Source: Saccharopolyspora shandongensis
GTDB taxonomy: Bacteria; Actinomycetota; Actinomycetes; Mycobacteriales; Pseudonocardiaceae
Assembly (NCBI RefSeq): GCF_900106995.1
Contig: NZ_FNOK01000027.1
Coordinates: 57,415-121,414, forward strand
DNA length: 64,000 nt
Direction: 5' to 3'
Positions within the stretch are counted from its first letter, which is position 1. The number at the start of each line of letters is the position of its first letter. Shown here in pieces: positions 57,005 through 64,000 of this stretch. The notes beneath the pieces are model-generated. The model saw only the letters and a list, made by a program, of their open reading frames with translations, did no database searches and was not told the DNA's origin. A program made the translations under genes and the position numbers.

Positions 57005-58504
57005 TCAGGGCAGTGACTTCCGGAGCTCCCGCTGCCATTCGGCGCGCAGCTCCTGCCGTTCGTGGTCGGTGGTCGCGGGTTCGAAGGTGCGGCCGACGGG
57101 GCGCGCACCGACGACCTCGTCGAGCGATCCCCACAGGCCGAGCCGGACACCGGCGAGGTAGGCGACGCCGCGCAGGCTGGCGGTGGCGGAGTCGGCCACC
57201 CGCTCGATGGGGATGCCGGAGAGGTCGGCCTGGCTCTGCATCAGCGCGTCGCTGGCCGCCAGCCCGCCGCCGACGCGCAGCCGGGTCAGCGGTCCGTCCA
57301 TCGTGGACCGGAGTCCGTCGGCGGTGTCGCACACGGAGTGCGCGATGCCTTCCAGGACGGCGCGGGCGATGCCGGCTCGGGTGGTGGCCAGGCTCAGGCC
57401 GGTCAGGCACGCCCGGGCGCCGGGCACCGCCATCGGCGTCCGCAGCCCGGCGAGCGTGGGCACGAACCACGTGTCCCGGTCGCGCGGGTGCGTGGCGGCG
57501 AGTTCGCTGATCTGCTCGGCGGAGTCGAACAGCTGGAGGTCTTCGACCAGCCAGCGCAGCGCCGAACCCGTCGTCGAGGTGTAGGCCTCCAGGCTGAAGC
57601 GGCTGCGGCCGCCGGAGCGCCAGCCGACCAGCGCGAGCACGCCGTCGACGGCGTTGGCGGCGTCGGCCGGCTCGTCGCCGGTGAGGGCGCCGACGAAGGT
57701 GCCGGTGCCGTGCATGCACATGCCCTGGCCCGGTTCCAGCGCGCCCAGGGCGATCAGCGACGCGTGCTGGTCCCCCATCGCCGCGGCGATGGGCACCCGG
57801 ATGCCGAGCACCTCGGGGTCGGTGTACCCGAAGTCGCCGTCGTCGTCGGACAGCGGCGGCGCCAGCTCCTGCGGGTAGCCGACCGCGGCGAGCCAGTCCG
57901 GATCCCACGCGTGCTCGCGCAGCAGGTAGCCGCCGAGCGCCGCCGCGTTGCTGGCGGAGACGGCGTGCGCGGTGCCGCCGTTGAGGTTCCAGCTCAGCCA
58001 GGTGTCGATCGATCCGAACAGCAGCCGTCCGGCGTCCGCGGCGGCCCGCGCCTGCGGGTTCTCCGCGATCTGCCGGGCGGCCCACAGGAACGGCGACCGG
58101 CTGCCGACCGGCCGCCCGGTGCGCGGCAGCAGGACCGGGTCCCACTGCTGCGCCAGCGCTTCGAGTTCCGCCGCGTACCGGCGGTCCTGCCAGACCACGG
58201 CGGGGGCCAGCGGCCGCCCGGTCGCGCTGTCCCACAAGACCGCGGTCGCGCGCTGCGTGCACAGCGCCACCCCGACGATCTCGACGCCGCTGTCCGCGGC
58301 CCACGCCACGGCCTGCTGCGCCACCTGCAGGGTGTGCCGCCAGAGCTCGTCGGCGTCCTGCTCGACCCGCAGCGGGTCGGGGTGGACCACGGCGATCGGC
58401 CGGTAGAACGACGGCCCGCTCGATCCGTCCGCCGTGACCACGGCCGCGCGCGTGCCGGTCGAGCCTTCGTCGATCGACAGCACGCCTCGTTGCGAACTGC
58501 TCAT
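57005..58504 (-). CDS. glpK: FGGY-family carbohydrate kinase, glycerol kinase-like
   Basis: Phosphorylates glycerol (or a related polyol) with ATP. The 499 residues match the FGGY kinases: LSIDEGSTGTRAAVV at the N-terminus, HPDPLRVEQDADELW, CTQRATAVLWDSATGRPLAP, VVWQDRR and MCMHGTGTFVGAL. The C-terminal LRVGGGLAASDALMQSQADL follows. The DEGSTGTR and the aromatic WQDRR motifs follow glycerol kinase, but the central region is more divergent than ordinary GlpK, so another C3-C4 polyol is possible. It sits between the transporter and glpD genes, which favours glycerol. Confidence 0.82.
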   Translation of the reverse strand: MSSSQRGVLSIDEGSTGTRAAVVTADGSSGPSFYRPIAVVHPDPLRVEQDADELWRHTLQVAQQAVAWAADSGVEIVGVALCTQRATAVLWDSATGRPLAPAVVWQDRRYAAELEALAQQWDPVLLPRTGRPVGSRSPFLWAARQIAENPQARAAADAGRLLFGSIDTWLSWNLNGGTAHAVSASNAAALGGYLLREHAWDPDWLAAVGYPQELAPPLSDDDGDFGYTDPEVLGIRVPIAAAMGDQHASLIALGALEPGQGMCMHGTGTFVGALTGDEPADAANAVDGVLALVGWRSGGRSRFSLEAYTSTTGSALRWLVEDLQLFDSAEQISELAATHPRDRDTWFVPTLAGLRTPMAVPGARACLTGLSLATTRAGIARAVLEGIAHSVCDTADGLRSTMDGPLTRLRVGGGLAASDALMQSQADLSGIPIERVADSATASLRGVAYLAGVRLGLWGSLDEVVGARPVGRTFEPATTDHERQELRAEWQRELRKSLP

Positions 58505-58524
58505 GCTGGTGCCTTTCTGCGCCG

Positions 58525-59958
58525 TCAGCGGGTGGCCGGCACCGGCGCCGGCAGCAGGTCGATGACCTCGTCGTCGGGGTCGATGCCGCTGCGCGTCGGG
58601 TCCCACTTGATGACGATGCAGCTGATGAGCCCGAGCAGCGGTACGACGGCCAGCGTCGCGATCGTCGGGCCGAGGCCCATCGACTCCTTGATCAGCGGGA
58701 ACACGTAGAGGCCGACGACGCTGCCGAAGCTGCCGAGCATGCCCGTGATGCCGGTGCCGAGGGTGCGGATGTCGCTGCGGTAGGACAGCGCCGCGATCGA
58801 CTTGCCGTTGGCGCCGGGGCCCGCCGAGTGGAAGAAGATGAACAGGAACGGCACGGTAAAGGCCAGCACGGTCGGCAGGCTGCCGAACCCGAGTCCCAGC
58901 ACCAGCAGCAGCACGAACGCCATCGCGTAGCCGACGGCCGAGCTCATCCGCAGGCCCATCCGGCGGCCCACGTAGGCGGAGACGGCGCCGCCGATGATGC
59001 CCGCCGCGTTGAAGATCATCGACCCGACGGTGGCCTTCTCGAACTGCTCGCCGAAGATCGCGAGGCTGATCACCGGCAGGTACCAGCCGATCGCGAAGTA
59101 CTGCATCGACTGGGTCAGCGAGATGAGCGTCGACAGCATCGTCCGCGGCAGGTAGGGCTTGCGGAACAGCACGCCCGTCTGGCGGAAGCCGATCGACTGC
59201 TGCACCTCGGCGGGCGTGTCCGCCCGCTCGCCCGGGACGGCGTCGAACCCGTAGATCCGGCGGAGGTTTTGTGCGGCGTCCGCGAGCCGCCCGCGGGCGG
59301 CCAGCCACGACGGGCTTTCCACCAGGAATGCCATCTGCAGCACGAACAGCGCCCCGGCGATGACCGCGGCCGAACCGACCGACCAGCGCCAGATCTCCGC
59401 TCCGATGCCGAGCTTGTAGCAGATCAGCGTCAGCGCGAGGTTGGAGGTGGTGGCGATGTACCAGACGCACTGCCACAGGTTCAGCCGGCCCTTGAGGCTG
59501 GCGGGCGTGTACTCGGCGAGCATCGCCATCGCCACCGCGAAGTCGATGCCGTAGGCGACGCCGACCAGCGCGCGGCCGGCCCACACGGTCTCGAAGCTGC
59601 CCGCGTACGCGGTGAGCAGCGCGCCCGCGACGCCGATGAGCTTGGCCAGCAGCAGCGGCTTGACGCGCCCGATCCGGGCGGCCAGCCAACCGCTGGCCGG
59701 GTTGAACAGGATCGCCACGGCCGGTGCAGTAGCGGTGAGCAGCCCGACCTGCCCGGGCGTCAGCGCCAGTTCTTTCACCATCGGCGAAAGCCCGGCGCTC
59801 AGCGCGGCGTTGGAGTAGGCGTCGAGGAACAGCCCGCCGAGGATGAGGTACCAGAGGAAGTTGGCCTTCCTCGGCAGCCGCCCCAGCTTGTTGATCAACG
59901 CCACCACGTCGGAGGGACTGGAAACCGTCCCCGCCACCGCAGTCGAAGGTGAGGCCAC
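58525..59958 (-). CDS. MFS transporter, sugar/polyol porter type
   Basis: A 477-residue protein with twelve predicted membrane helices. Family marks are GWLAARIGRVKPLLLAK after helix 2, RALVGVAYGIDFAVAMAMLAEYTP in the fourth-to-fifth helix region and VESPSWLAARGRLADA before the central loop. The start is taken as the GTG at 59958 because AAAGGTGG lies six bases upstream; an earlier start would reach 59985. First gene of the seven-gene operon, it probably imports glycerol, glycerophosphate or a related polyol. Its leader contains the intrinsic terminator expected to be relieved by GlpP. Confidence 0.85.
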   Translation of the reverse strand: MASPSTAVAGTVSSPSDVVALINKLGRLPRKANFLWYLILGGLFLDAYSNAALSAGLSPMVKELALTPGQVGLLTATAPAVAILFNPASGWLAARIGRVKPLLLAKLIGVAGALLTAYAGSFETVWAGRALVGVAYGIDFAVAMAMLAEYTPASLKGRLNLWQCVWYIATTSNLALTLICYKLGIGAEIWRWSVGSAAVIAGALFVLQMAFLVESPSWLAARGRLADAAQNLRRIYGFDAVPGERADTPAEVQQSIGFRQTGVLFRKPYLPRTMLSTLISLTQSMQYFAIGWYLPVISLAIFGEQFEKATVGSMIFNAAGIIGGAVSAYVGRRMGLRMSSAVGYAMAFVLLLVLGLGFGSLPTVLAFTVPFLFIFFHSAGPGANGKSIAALSYRSDIRTLGTGITGMLGSFGSVVGLYVFPLIKESMGLGPTIATLAVVPLLGLISCIVIKWDPTRSGIDPDDEVIDLLPAPVPATR

Positions 59959-60006
59959 GGATCGCCACCTTTCGAGGGAAGGCACTGGCAGCGATCCGGC
60001 GAAACG

Positions 60007-60054
60007 AAAAAAGGCACGACGAAGACCGCTGACAGTGGCTCTTCGTCTATGCCT
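60007..60054 (-). terminator. leader terminator, probable GlpP antitermination site
   Basis: On the minus strand the leader reads AGGCATAGACGAAGA, a 14-base loop, then TCTTCGTCGTGCCT and TTTTTT. The stem pairs GACGAAGA with TCTTCGTC and AGGCA with TGCCT around a small bulge, followed directly by the T-run. It begins within about ten bases of the predicted transcription start and lies 49 bases before the MFS start codon. A U-tract terminator is unusual in such GC-rich DNA, and its place ahead of an operon encoding GlpP is telling. Confidence 0.78.
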
Positions 60055-60066
60055 GTCGTGGCGGAG

Positions 60067-60096
60067 ACATTAACCGCGGCGCAACGCGGGCGTCAA
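60067..60096 (-). promoter_or_regulatory. promoter of the glycerol operon
   Basis: TTGACG (60096-60091), an 18-base spacer and TAATGT (60072-60067) on the minus strand. Transcription should begin near 60060, immediately before the leader hairpin. Confidence 0.6.
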
Positions 60097-60188
60097 GTGA
60101 AACGGGAGCACTCCGGGGATTTCGCGCACCGGACCGCCCTATGTGGACGGGGCCCCTGCCCCGCATCGATCCAGCGGACGCCGACCGG

Positions 60189-60217
60189 TTGACGGGGTTC
60201 GGCCCGGGCCCTATCGT
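60189..60217 (+). promoter_or_regulatory. promoter of the GntR/sugar-acid operon
   Basis: TTGACG (60189-60194), a 17-base spacer and TATCGT (60212-60217), close to the housekeeping consensus. The start of transcription near 60224 is followed at once by the palindrome at 60227-60247. Confidence 0.6.
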
Positions 60218-60226
60218 TTGCTGCCA

Positions 60227-60247
60227 ATCAGACATCTGACGTCTGAT
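60227..60247. promoter_or_regulatory. GntR/FadR-type operator
   Basis: Seven-base perfect arms ATCAGAC and GTCTGAT separated by ATCTGAC; inside it TCAGA-CA-TCTGA is a second, shorter palindrome. It lies just after the predicted transcription start and 20 bases before the start codon, well placed for autorepression by the GntR protein. Confidence 0.68.
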
Positions 60248-60267
60248 CTGGAGGAGGTTTCGCAGCA

Positions 60268-60966
60268 ATGTCGCTGTCCGACCAACTCGCCGAGCGACTG
60301 CTCAGCGCGATCATCGACGGCACGCACGCCCCTGGCAGCGCACTGCCGCCTGAAGGCGAGCTCGCCGAGCAGTACGTGGTCAGCCGCCTCACCGTGCGCG
60401 AAGCGATCAAGGCGCTGCGCGTGCAGAACATCGTGCGCATCCAGCGCGGGCGCGGCACCTACGTCAACCCGCCCGCGCAGTGGACCGCGCTGGACCCGCT
60501 GATCCGGGCCGCCGCGGCCACTCCCCGGTCGAGCGCGGCGATCTCGGAGGGTCTCATCGAGGCCCGGCGGCTGATCGAGATCGGCGCCGTCGAGCTGGCC
60601 GCGGGCAAGCGCACCGACGACGACCTGGCGCAGCTCCGGATCCTGCTGCAGGACATGCGCGACGCCGTCGACACCGACGACGTCGAGCTGTTCGTGGAGG
60701 CCGACATCGCCTTCCACGACGCGATCATGCGCGCCAGCGGCAACGTCTTCATCCCGCTGATGTTCGAGCCCTTCGGCCGGCTGCTGGTCGAAGGCCGCCG
60801 CGAAACCTCCGCAGTGGCCGAGATCCGGGCCAACGCCCTCGCCCACCACACCGAGATCCTGCGCGCGCTCGAAGCGGCCGACCCGGCGGCCGCACGCCAG
60901 GCGATGGCGGACCACATGGCCCAAACCGCCGACGACCTCCGCAACCACGTGCTCGCCGACAGCTGA
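60268..60966 (+). CDS. GntR family regulator, FadR/FCD subgroup
   Basis: A 232-residue repressor. The winged helix is LAERLLSAIIDGTHAPGSAL through LAEQYVVSRLTVREAIKALR and VRIQRGRGTYV (residues about 5-68). The C-terminal FCD domain (about 90-225) carries the metal/ligand pattern of Asp and His residues (ADIAFHDAIM, NALAHHTEILRAL). FCD proteins commonly sense sugar acids. The start codon follows a GGAGGAGG site. It heads a cluster with a four-carbon acid sugar kinase and a hydroxyacid dehydrogenase and probably represses the cluster through the palindrome upstream. The inducer is likely a C4 aldonate or its phosphate (inference). Confidence 0.9.
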   Translation: MSLSDQLAERLLSAIIDGTHAPGSALPPEGELAEQYVVSRLTVREAIKALRVQNIVRIQRGRGTYVNPPAQWTALDPLIRAAAATPRSSAAISEGLIEARRLIEIGAVELAAGKRTDDDLAQLRILLQDMRDAVDTDDVELFVEADIAFHDAIMRASGNVFIPLMFEPFGRLLVEGRRETSAVAEIRANALAHHTEILRALEAADPAAARQAMADHMAQTADDLRNHVLADS

Positions 60967-61020
60967 CCCGACTCCCACGCGCCGCGTGGGCACCTCCGCA
61001 CGCCTACAGGAAGCAGCGCC

Positions 61021-62460
61021 ATGCCCGATCTGCCCCAGGACCGCCCGATCTCCGCGGAAGAACTCCTCGCCGGACTGCCCGCCGTCCGCCCCGTCGCCCC
61101 GGCCGAGATCGCCGAGCGCATGGCCGGCGGGCCGCGCCTGGTCGTCCTCGACGACGACCCCACCGGCACCCAGACCGTCGCCGACGTCCCGGTGCTGACC
61201 ACCTGGGACGTCGACGACCTGCGCTGGGCGCTGGCCCAGCCCAGCAGGACCTTCTTCGTGCTCACCAACACCCGCAGCCTGTCGGCCGCCGACGCCGACG
61301 CCCGCAACCGCGAGGTGATCGACGCGCTCGACCGCGCCGCGGGCGCCGAAGGCGTCGACTTCGTGGTGGCCAGCCGGAGCGACTCGACGCTGCGCGGCCA
61401 CTACCCGCGCGAAACCGATCTGCTGGCCGAAGAGCTGGCGCAGCACGGCAAACCGATCGACGGCGTCGTCATCGTCCCCGCCTTCCCCGACGCGGGCCGG
61501 TTCACGATCGACTCGGTGCACTGGACCCGCACCGCCGACGGCATGCTCCCGGCCGGGCGCACGGAGTTCGCCAAGGACGCCACCTTCGGCTACCGCAGCT
61601 CGGACCTGCGCGACTGGGTGGCGGAGAAGACCGGCGGCCGGGTGCCGGCGGATCGCGTCCTGGCCATCACCGCCGCCGACCTCCGGGAGGGCGGCCCGGA
61701 GCGGGTCGCCGAGCTCCTCGACACCGTGCAGGGCCAGCAGCCGGTCGTCGTGGACGCGGCCTGCGACGATGACATCCGCGTGCTGGCGCTCGCGCTGCTG
61801 CACGCCGAGTCCCGGGGCAAGCGGCTGCTCTACCGGGTCGGACCGGCCTTCGTCCGCTCCCGCGCCGGTCAGGCGGGCGCGCCGCCGCTGGACGGCGAGG
61901 TGCTGCGCGGCATGGGCACCGGCGACGGGCACGGCCTGATCGCCGTCGGCTCGCACGTCGGCCTGACCACCAGCCAGCTCGACGGGCTGCGCGAGCTAGG
62001 CGGCATCGCCGAGCTGGAGCTCGACGTGCCCGCGCTGCTCGATCCCGCCGCCCGCGACGCCCACGTCGAAGCGGTCGCGCAGACCGCCGCGCGGGCGATG
62101 TCCGACGCCGACGTGGTGATCCGCACCAGCCGCACACTGGTCACCGGCGCCGGCCCGGACGCCAGCCTGGCCATCGCCCGCGCCGTGTCCGCCGGCCTGG
62201 TCGACACCGTCCGCGCGGCCGTCCGCGCGCACCGCCCGGCGTTCGTCGTGGCCAAGGGCGGCATCACCTCCAGCGACATCGCCACCGACAGCCTCGACAT
62301 CCGCCGCGCGATGGTTCGGGGCACGATGCTGCCGGGCATCGTCTCGCTGTGGGAGCCGGTCTCCGGCGAGTTCGCGGGCATCCCGTACGTCGTGTTCCCC
62401 GGCAACGTCGGTGACCGGCGAGCACTCGCCGACGTCGTCGCCTCGCTGCGGGGCCGCTGA
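61021..62460 (+). CDS. four-carbon acid sugar kinase family protein (DUF1537/OtnK-like)
   Basis: A 479-residue ATP-dependent kinase of the family that phosphorylates oxidised threonate or erythronate (OtnK, LtnK, DtnK). The N-terminal domain has LVVLDDDPTGTQTVADVPVL and the substrate motif SRSDSTLRGHYPRE. The C-terminal nucleotide domain has VAKGGITSSDIATDSL and ends with YVVFPGNVGD. It lies between the GntR gene and a 3-hydroxyacid dehydrogenase gene, in the typical order for C4 sugar-acid catabolism. The missing isomerase/decarboxylase or aldolase partner is not in the window and may lie past the transposon or elsewhere. Confidence 0.9.
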   Translation: MPDLPQDRPISAEELLAGLPAVRPVAPAEIAERMAGGPRLVVLDDDPTGTQTVADVPVLTTWDVDDLRWALAQPSRTFFVLTNTRSLSAADADARNREVIDALDRAAGAEGVDFVVASRSDSTLRGHYPRETDLLAEELAQHGKPIDGVVIVPAFPDAGRFTIDSVHWTRTADGMLPAGRTEFAKDATFGYRSSDLRDWVAEKTGGRVPADRVLAITAADLREGGPERVAELLDTVQGQQPVVVDAACDDDIRVLALALLHAESRGKRLLYRVGPAFVRSRAGQAGAPPLDGEVLRGMGTGDGHGLIAVGSHVGLTTSQLDGLRELGGIAELELDVPALLDPAARDAHVEAVAQTAARAMSDADVVIRTSRTLVTGAGPDASLAIARAVSAGLVDTVRAAVRAHRPAFVVAKGGITSSDIATDSLDIRRAMVRGTMLPGIVSLWEPVSGEFAGIPYVVFPGNVGDRRALADVVASLRGR

Positions 62461-62580
62461 TGCCACTCCGCGTCCAGTCCGCCCACACATCGTTGGTGTT
62501 CGCCGGATCTCATCCGTCCATTTCGGACCAGTGCGCCGTCCGCACGATCAACCTGCTCACCGCAGAACGGGGAAAGACGA

Positions 62581-63483
62581 ATGCCTGAAACCTCCGCCAC
62601 CCGCGTCGCCGTGATCGGCCTCGGAGCCATGGGCCTGCCGATGGCCACCCACCTCGCGCCCGCCTTCCCGGTGACCGTCTTCGACATCGACGCCGGGCGC
62701 CGCGCCCAGCTCGCCGCCGCGGGCGCGGCGGAAGCGACCACCCCCGCGCAGGCCGCCGGGAACGCCGACGTCGTGCTGCTCGCGGTCCGCGACCAGCAGC
62801 AGGTCGAAGCCGCGCTGTTCGGCGAGAACGGCGCGGCCGAAGCGCTGAACACCGGTGCCGTCGTGGTGCTCACCAGCACCGTCGGGCCTGACGCGGCCCG
62901 CGAAACCGCCGCCAGGCTCGCCGAATCCGGTGCCCGCCTGGTCGATGCCCCGGTCAGCGGCGGCCCCGCCCGCGCCGGCACCGGCGACCTGCTGATCGTC
63001 GTCAGCGGCGACGAGGACAGCCTCGACGCGGCCCGCCCGGTGCTCGACCGCCTCGCCTCCACCCTCACCGAGATCGGCCGGGAGCCCGGCGACGCGCAGG
63101 CGCTCAAGGCGATCAACCAACTGCTCGCCGGGGTGCACATCGCCGCGGCCGCCGAAGCCGTGGCGATGGCCCGGGCGCTCGGCCTGGACCCGGCCACCGT
63201 CATCGACTCGCTGAGCAAGGGCGCCGCCGGATCGTTCATGCTCGCCGACCGCGGGCCCCGCATGATCGAGGCCTACGGCGACGGCGCGGAGGTCCGCTCC
63301 CGGCTGGACATCTTCGTCAAGGACATGGGGATCGTCGCCGGCATCGCCAAGCAGGCGCACGTGCCGACGCCGCTGGCCTCGGCCGCCCAGCAGCTCTACC
63401 TGCTGGGCGAGCGCGCCGGGCTGGGCGGCTCCGACGACTCCAGCGTCGTCACGCTCCTCTCGCCGAAGGAGGCGCAACGATGA
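62581..63483 (+). CDS. NAD(P)-dependent 3-hydroxyacid dehydrogenase, L-threonate dehydrogenase-like
   Basis: A 300-residue beta-hydroxyacid dehydrogenase. The cofactor fold is VAVIGLGAMGLPMATHL, with VTVFDIDAGRRAQ (Asp suggests NAD). The substrate signature is DAPVSGGPARAGTGDL, and the catalytic Lys is in DAQALKAINQLLAGVH. The first step of threonate catabolism is oxidation at C2 by such enzymes (LtnD), giving the substrate of the kinase encoded next to it. Tartronate-semialdehyde reductase is the alternative. The ATG follows GGGGAAAGACGA. Its stop overlaps the ATG of the transporter remnant (ATGA). Confidence 0.88.
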   Translation: MPETSATRVAVIGLGAMGLPMATHLAPAFPVTVFDIDAGRRAQLAAAGAAEATTPAQAAGNADVVLLAVRDQQQVEAALFGENGAAEALNTGAVVVLTSTVGPDAARETAARLAESGARLVDAPVSGGPARAGTGDLLIVVSGDEDSLDAARPVLDRLASTLTEIGREPGDAQALKAINQLLAGVHIAAAAEAVAMARALGLDPATVIDSLSKGAAGSFMLADRGPRMIEAYGDGAEVRSRLDIFVKDMGIVAGIAKQAHVPTPLASAAQQLYLLGERAGLGGSDDSSVVTLLSPKEAQR

Positions 63484-63633
63484 GCCCTGCCGTGCAGCTG
63501 GGTATCGGCGCAGTGGGGATGGCGCTGCTGCTCTTCCTCGTGCTGAAGGCGAAGGTGCAGCTGGACGGTCCTGACCACAGTCATGGGCGTGACGGGATTC
63601 GCGCTGACCGTGGCGGTCTGGCCGTTCGTCTGA
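63480..63633 (+). pseudogene. GntP-family transporter reduced to its two ends
   Basis: The ATG overlaps the dehydrogenase stop and encodes MSPAVQLGIGAVGMALLLFL then VLKAKVQ, the way GntP-type sugar-acid permeases begin. About 25 codons in, the similarity stops. Another frame then gives TVLTTVMGVTGFALTVAVWPFV and a TGA, which resembles the last helix of the same family. Roughly 1.3 kb of the usual gene is absent between the halves and the join is out of frame. The cluster's own importer is therefore dead, by an internal deletion close to a transposable element. Confidence 0.6.
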
Positions 63634-63671
63634 GATCCGTGAGCGTTTTGGGGTGATATGGCGCCCTGTCA

Positions 63672-63723
63672 TGTCTCAAGACCTCACGGACAGTTTTGTC
63701 TCATGACGTCGTGGACAGTTTTG
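63672..63723. repeat. two direct repeats at a transposon end
   Basis: TGTCTCAAGACCTCACGGAC followed by AGTTTTG (63672-63698), and TGTCTCATGACGTCGTGGAC followed by AGTTTTG (63697-63723), 25 bases apart and 22 of 27 identical. They lie at the 3' edge of the transposase frame, where IS481-type elements carry repeated terminal binding sites. Confidence 0.5.
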
Positions 63724-64000
63724 GTGTGAGTCGTTGGTAGCGGACGCTGCGGTCCAGTGTCAGCGTCCGCACGACCGTGTCGCCGATCATGATGCTGACG
63801 CGGTCGCCTTGCCAGTAGACGGTAGCGGTCTGTGCGGCCCAGCAGCGGCCGATGATGATCGAGCAGCCGGAGAAGGCGACCACGCCGGTGCTGGTGACCG
63901 GCCGCTGGGTGACACCGGCGTGCTGCTGCACGGGCCCGGATGGTGTCGCTTTGGTGGCCGCGTCGTAGCGCTGCTGAGGTGTCTGGCCACCGATGCCTTG
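63701..64000 (-). CDS. IS481-like/integrase-type transposase, C-terminal 100 codons (5' end outside window)
   Basis: The frame is open to the window edge; 99 residues to the stop at 63701 are visible. GIGGQTPQQRYDAA is the conserved stretch just after the DDE core in IS481 transposases. The remainder (VVAFSGCSIIIGRCWAAQTA, TVYWQGDRVSIMIGDTVVRT) is the small beta-barrel that ends this family. The catalytic core would lie beyond 64000. Terminal repeats adjoin the stop codon. The element abuts the deleted transporter gene and may have caused its loss. The exact family is inferred from the tail only. Confidence 0.6.
   Translation of the reverse strand, partial: QGIGGQTPQQRYDAATKATPSGPVQQHAGVTQRPVTSTGVVAFSGCSIIIGRCWAAQTATVYWQGDRVSIMIGDTVVRTLTLDRSVRYQRLTPKLSTTS

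Noticed and set aside
1..64000. tRNA, rRNA, CRISPR array or prophage
   Set aside because: Reading both strands showed no cloverleaf-like elements, no regularly spaced identical repeats and no phage structural genes.

Overview
This 64 kb window is chromosomal DNA from a high-GC actinomycete. Codons are strongly G/C-ending and GTG/TTG starts are common. Several regulator genes appear to be read from leaderless mRNAs, and start/stop overlaps (ATGA, TGATG) join many operons. An N,N-dimethylnitrosoaniline-type alcohol dehydrogenase, an acetoin-regulator-like activator, an ECF41-type sigma factor, a self-sufficient P450 of the BM3 type and many TetR/MarR/GntR regulators point to a filamentous soil actinobacterium, most likely of the Pseudonocardiaceae (for example Saccharopolyspora or Amycolatopsis). 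The family is an inference from gene content. No rRNA, tRNA or CRISPR array was seen.

Layout. 1-5 kb: end of a LysR-type regulator, dienelactone hydrolase, metallophosphoesterase coupled to a phosphopantetheinyl transferase, and a flavin monoamine oxidase beside a broken TetR gene. 5.4-8.9 kb: a compact three-gene operon (2-oxoglutarate dioxygenase of the BesD/HalD type, methyltransferase-like protein, choline/carnitine-type acyltransferase) that looks like an undescribed small-molecule pathway. 9-13.7 kb: enoyl-CoA hydratase downstream of eroded genes, a class Ic aspartate aminotransferase, and a FAD monooxygenase divergent from its TetR regulator across a triple-repeat operator. 13.8-21.6 kb: methyltransferase, a P450-reductase fusion that has lost its N-terminus, a PAS-LuxR regulator, a PhoX-like protein and a MarR/ABC-exporter pair. 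21.7-29.4 kb: a secreted sialidase divergent from a peptide/opine-type ABC importer, both flanked by the same operator-like sequence. 29.5-33.5 kb: serine hydrolase and metE under a cobalamin riboswitch. 33.7-36.8 kb: a DNA-alkylation-repair operon led by its own sigma factor. 36.9-43.3 kb: ECF41-like sigma factor, membrane protein, threonine dehydratase-like enzyme, methyltransferase, TetR plus ABC-F protein, and a DJ-1/PfpI protein.

43.4-51.5 kb holds an alcohol/aldehyde oxidation regulon: NDMA-type alcohol dehydrogenase, aldehyde dehydrogenase, a GAF/AAA+/Fis activator, and a two-subunit molybdenum hydroxylase. One 17-bp palindrome lies upstream of both the dehydrogenase operon and the molybdoenzyme operon. 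51.7-60.1 kb is a seven-gene glycerol/glycerol-3-phosphate operon (MFS transporter, FGGY kinase, GlpD, AGPS-like oxidase, GlpP antiterminator, small monooxygenase, zinc alcohol dehydrogenase). Its leader carries an intrinsic terminator, the expected target of GlpP. 60.2-63.6 kb is a four-carbon sugar-acid (threonate/erythronate-type) cluster with a GntR regulator. Its GntP-type transporter is reduced to its two ends next to a transposase at the window edge.

A recurring theme is erosion. A TetR gene, a second regulator, a CaiB-type CoA-transferase, the P450 N-terminus and the GntP transporter are all present only as scars or truncated pieces, mostly with intact neighbours.
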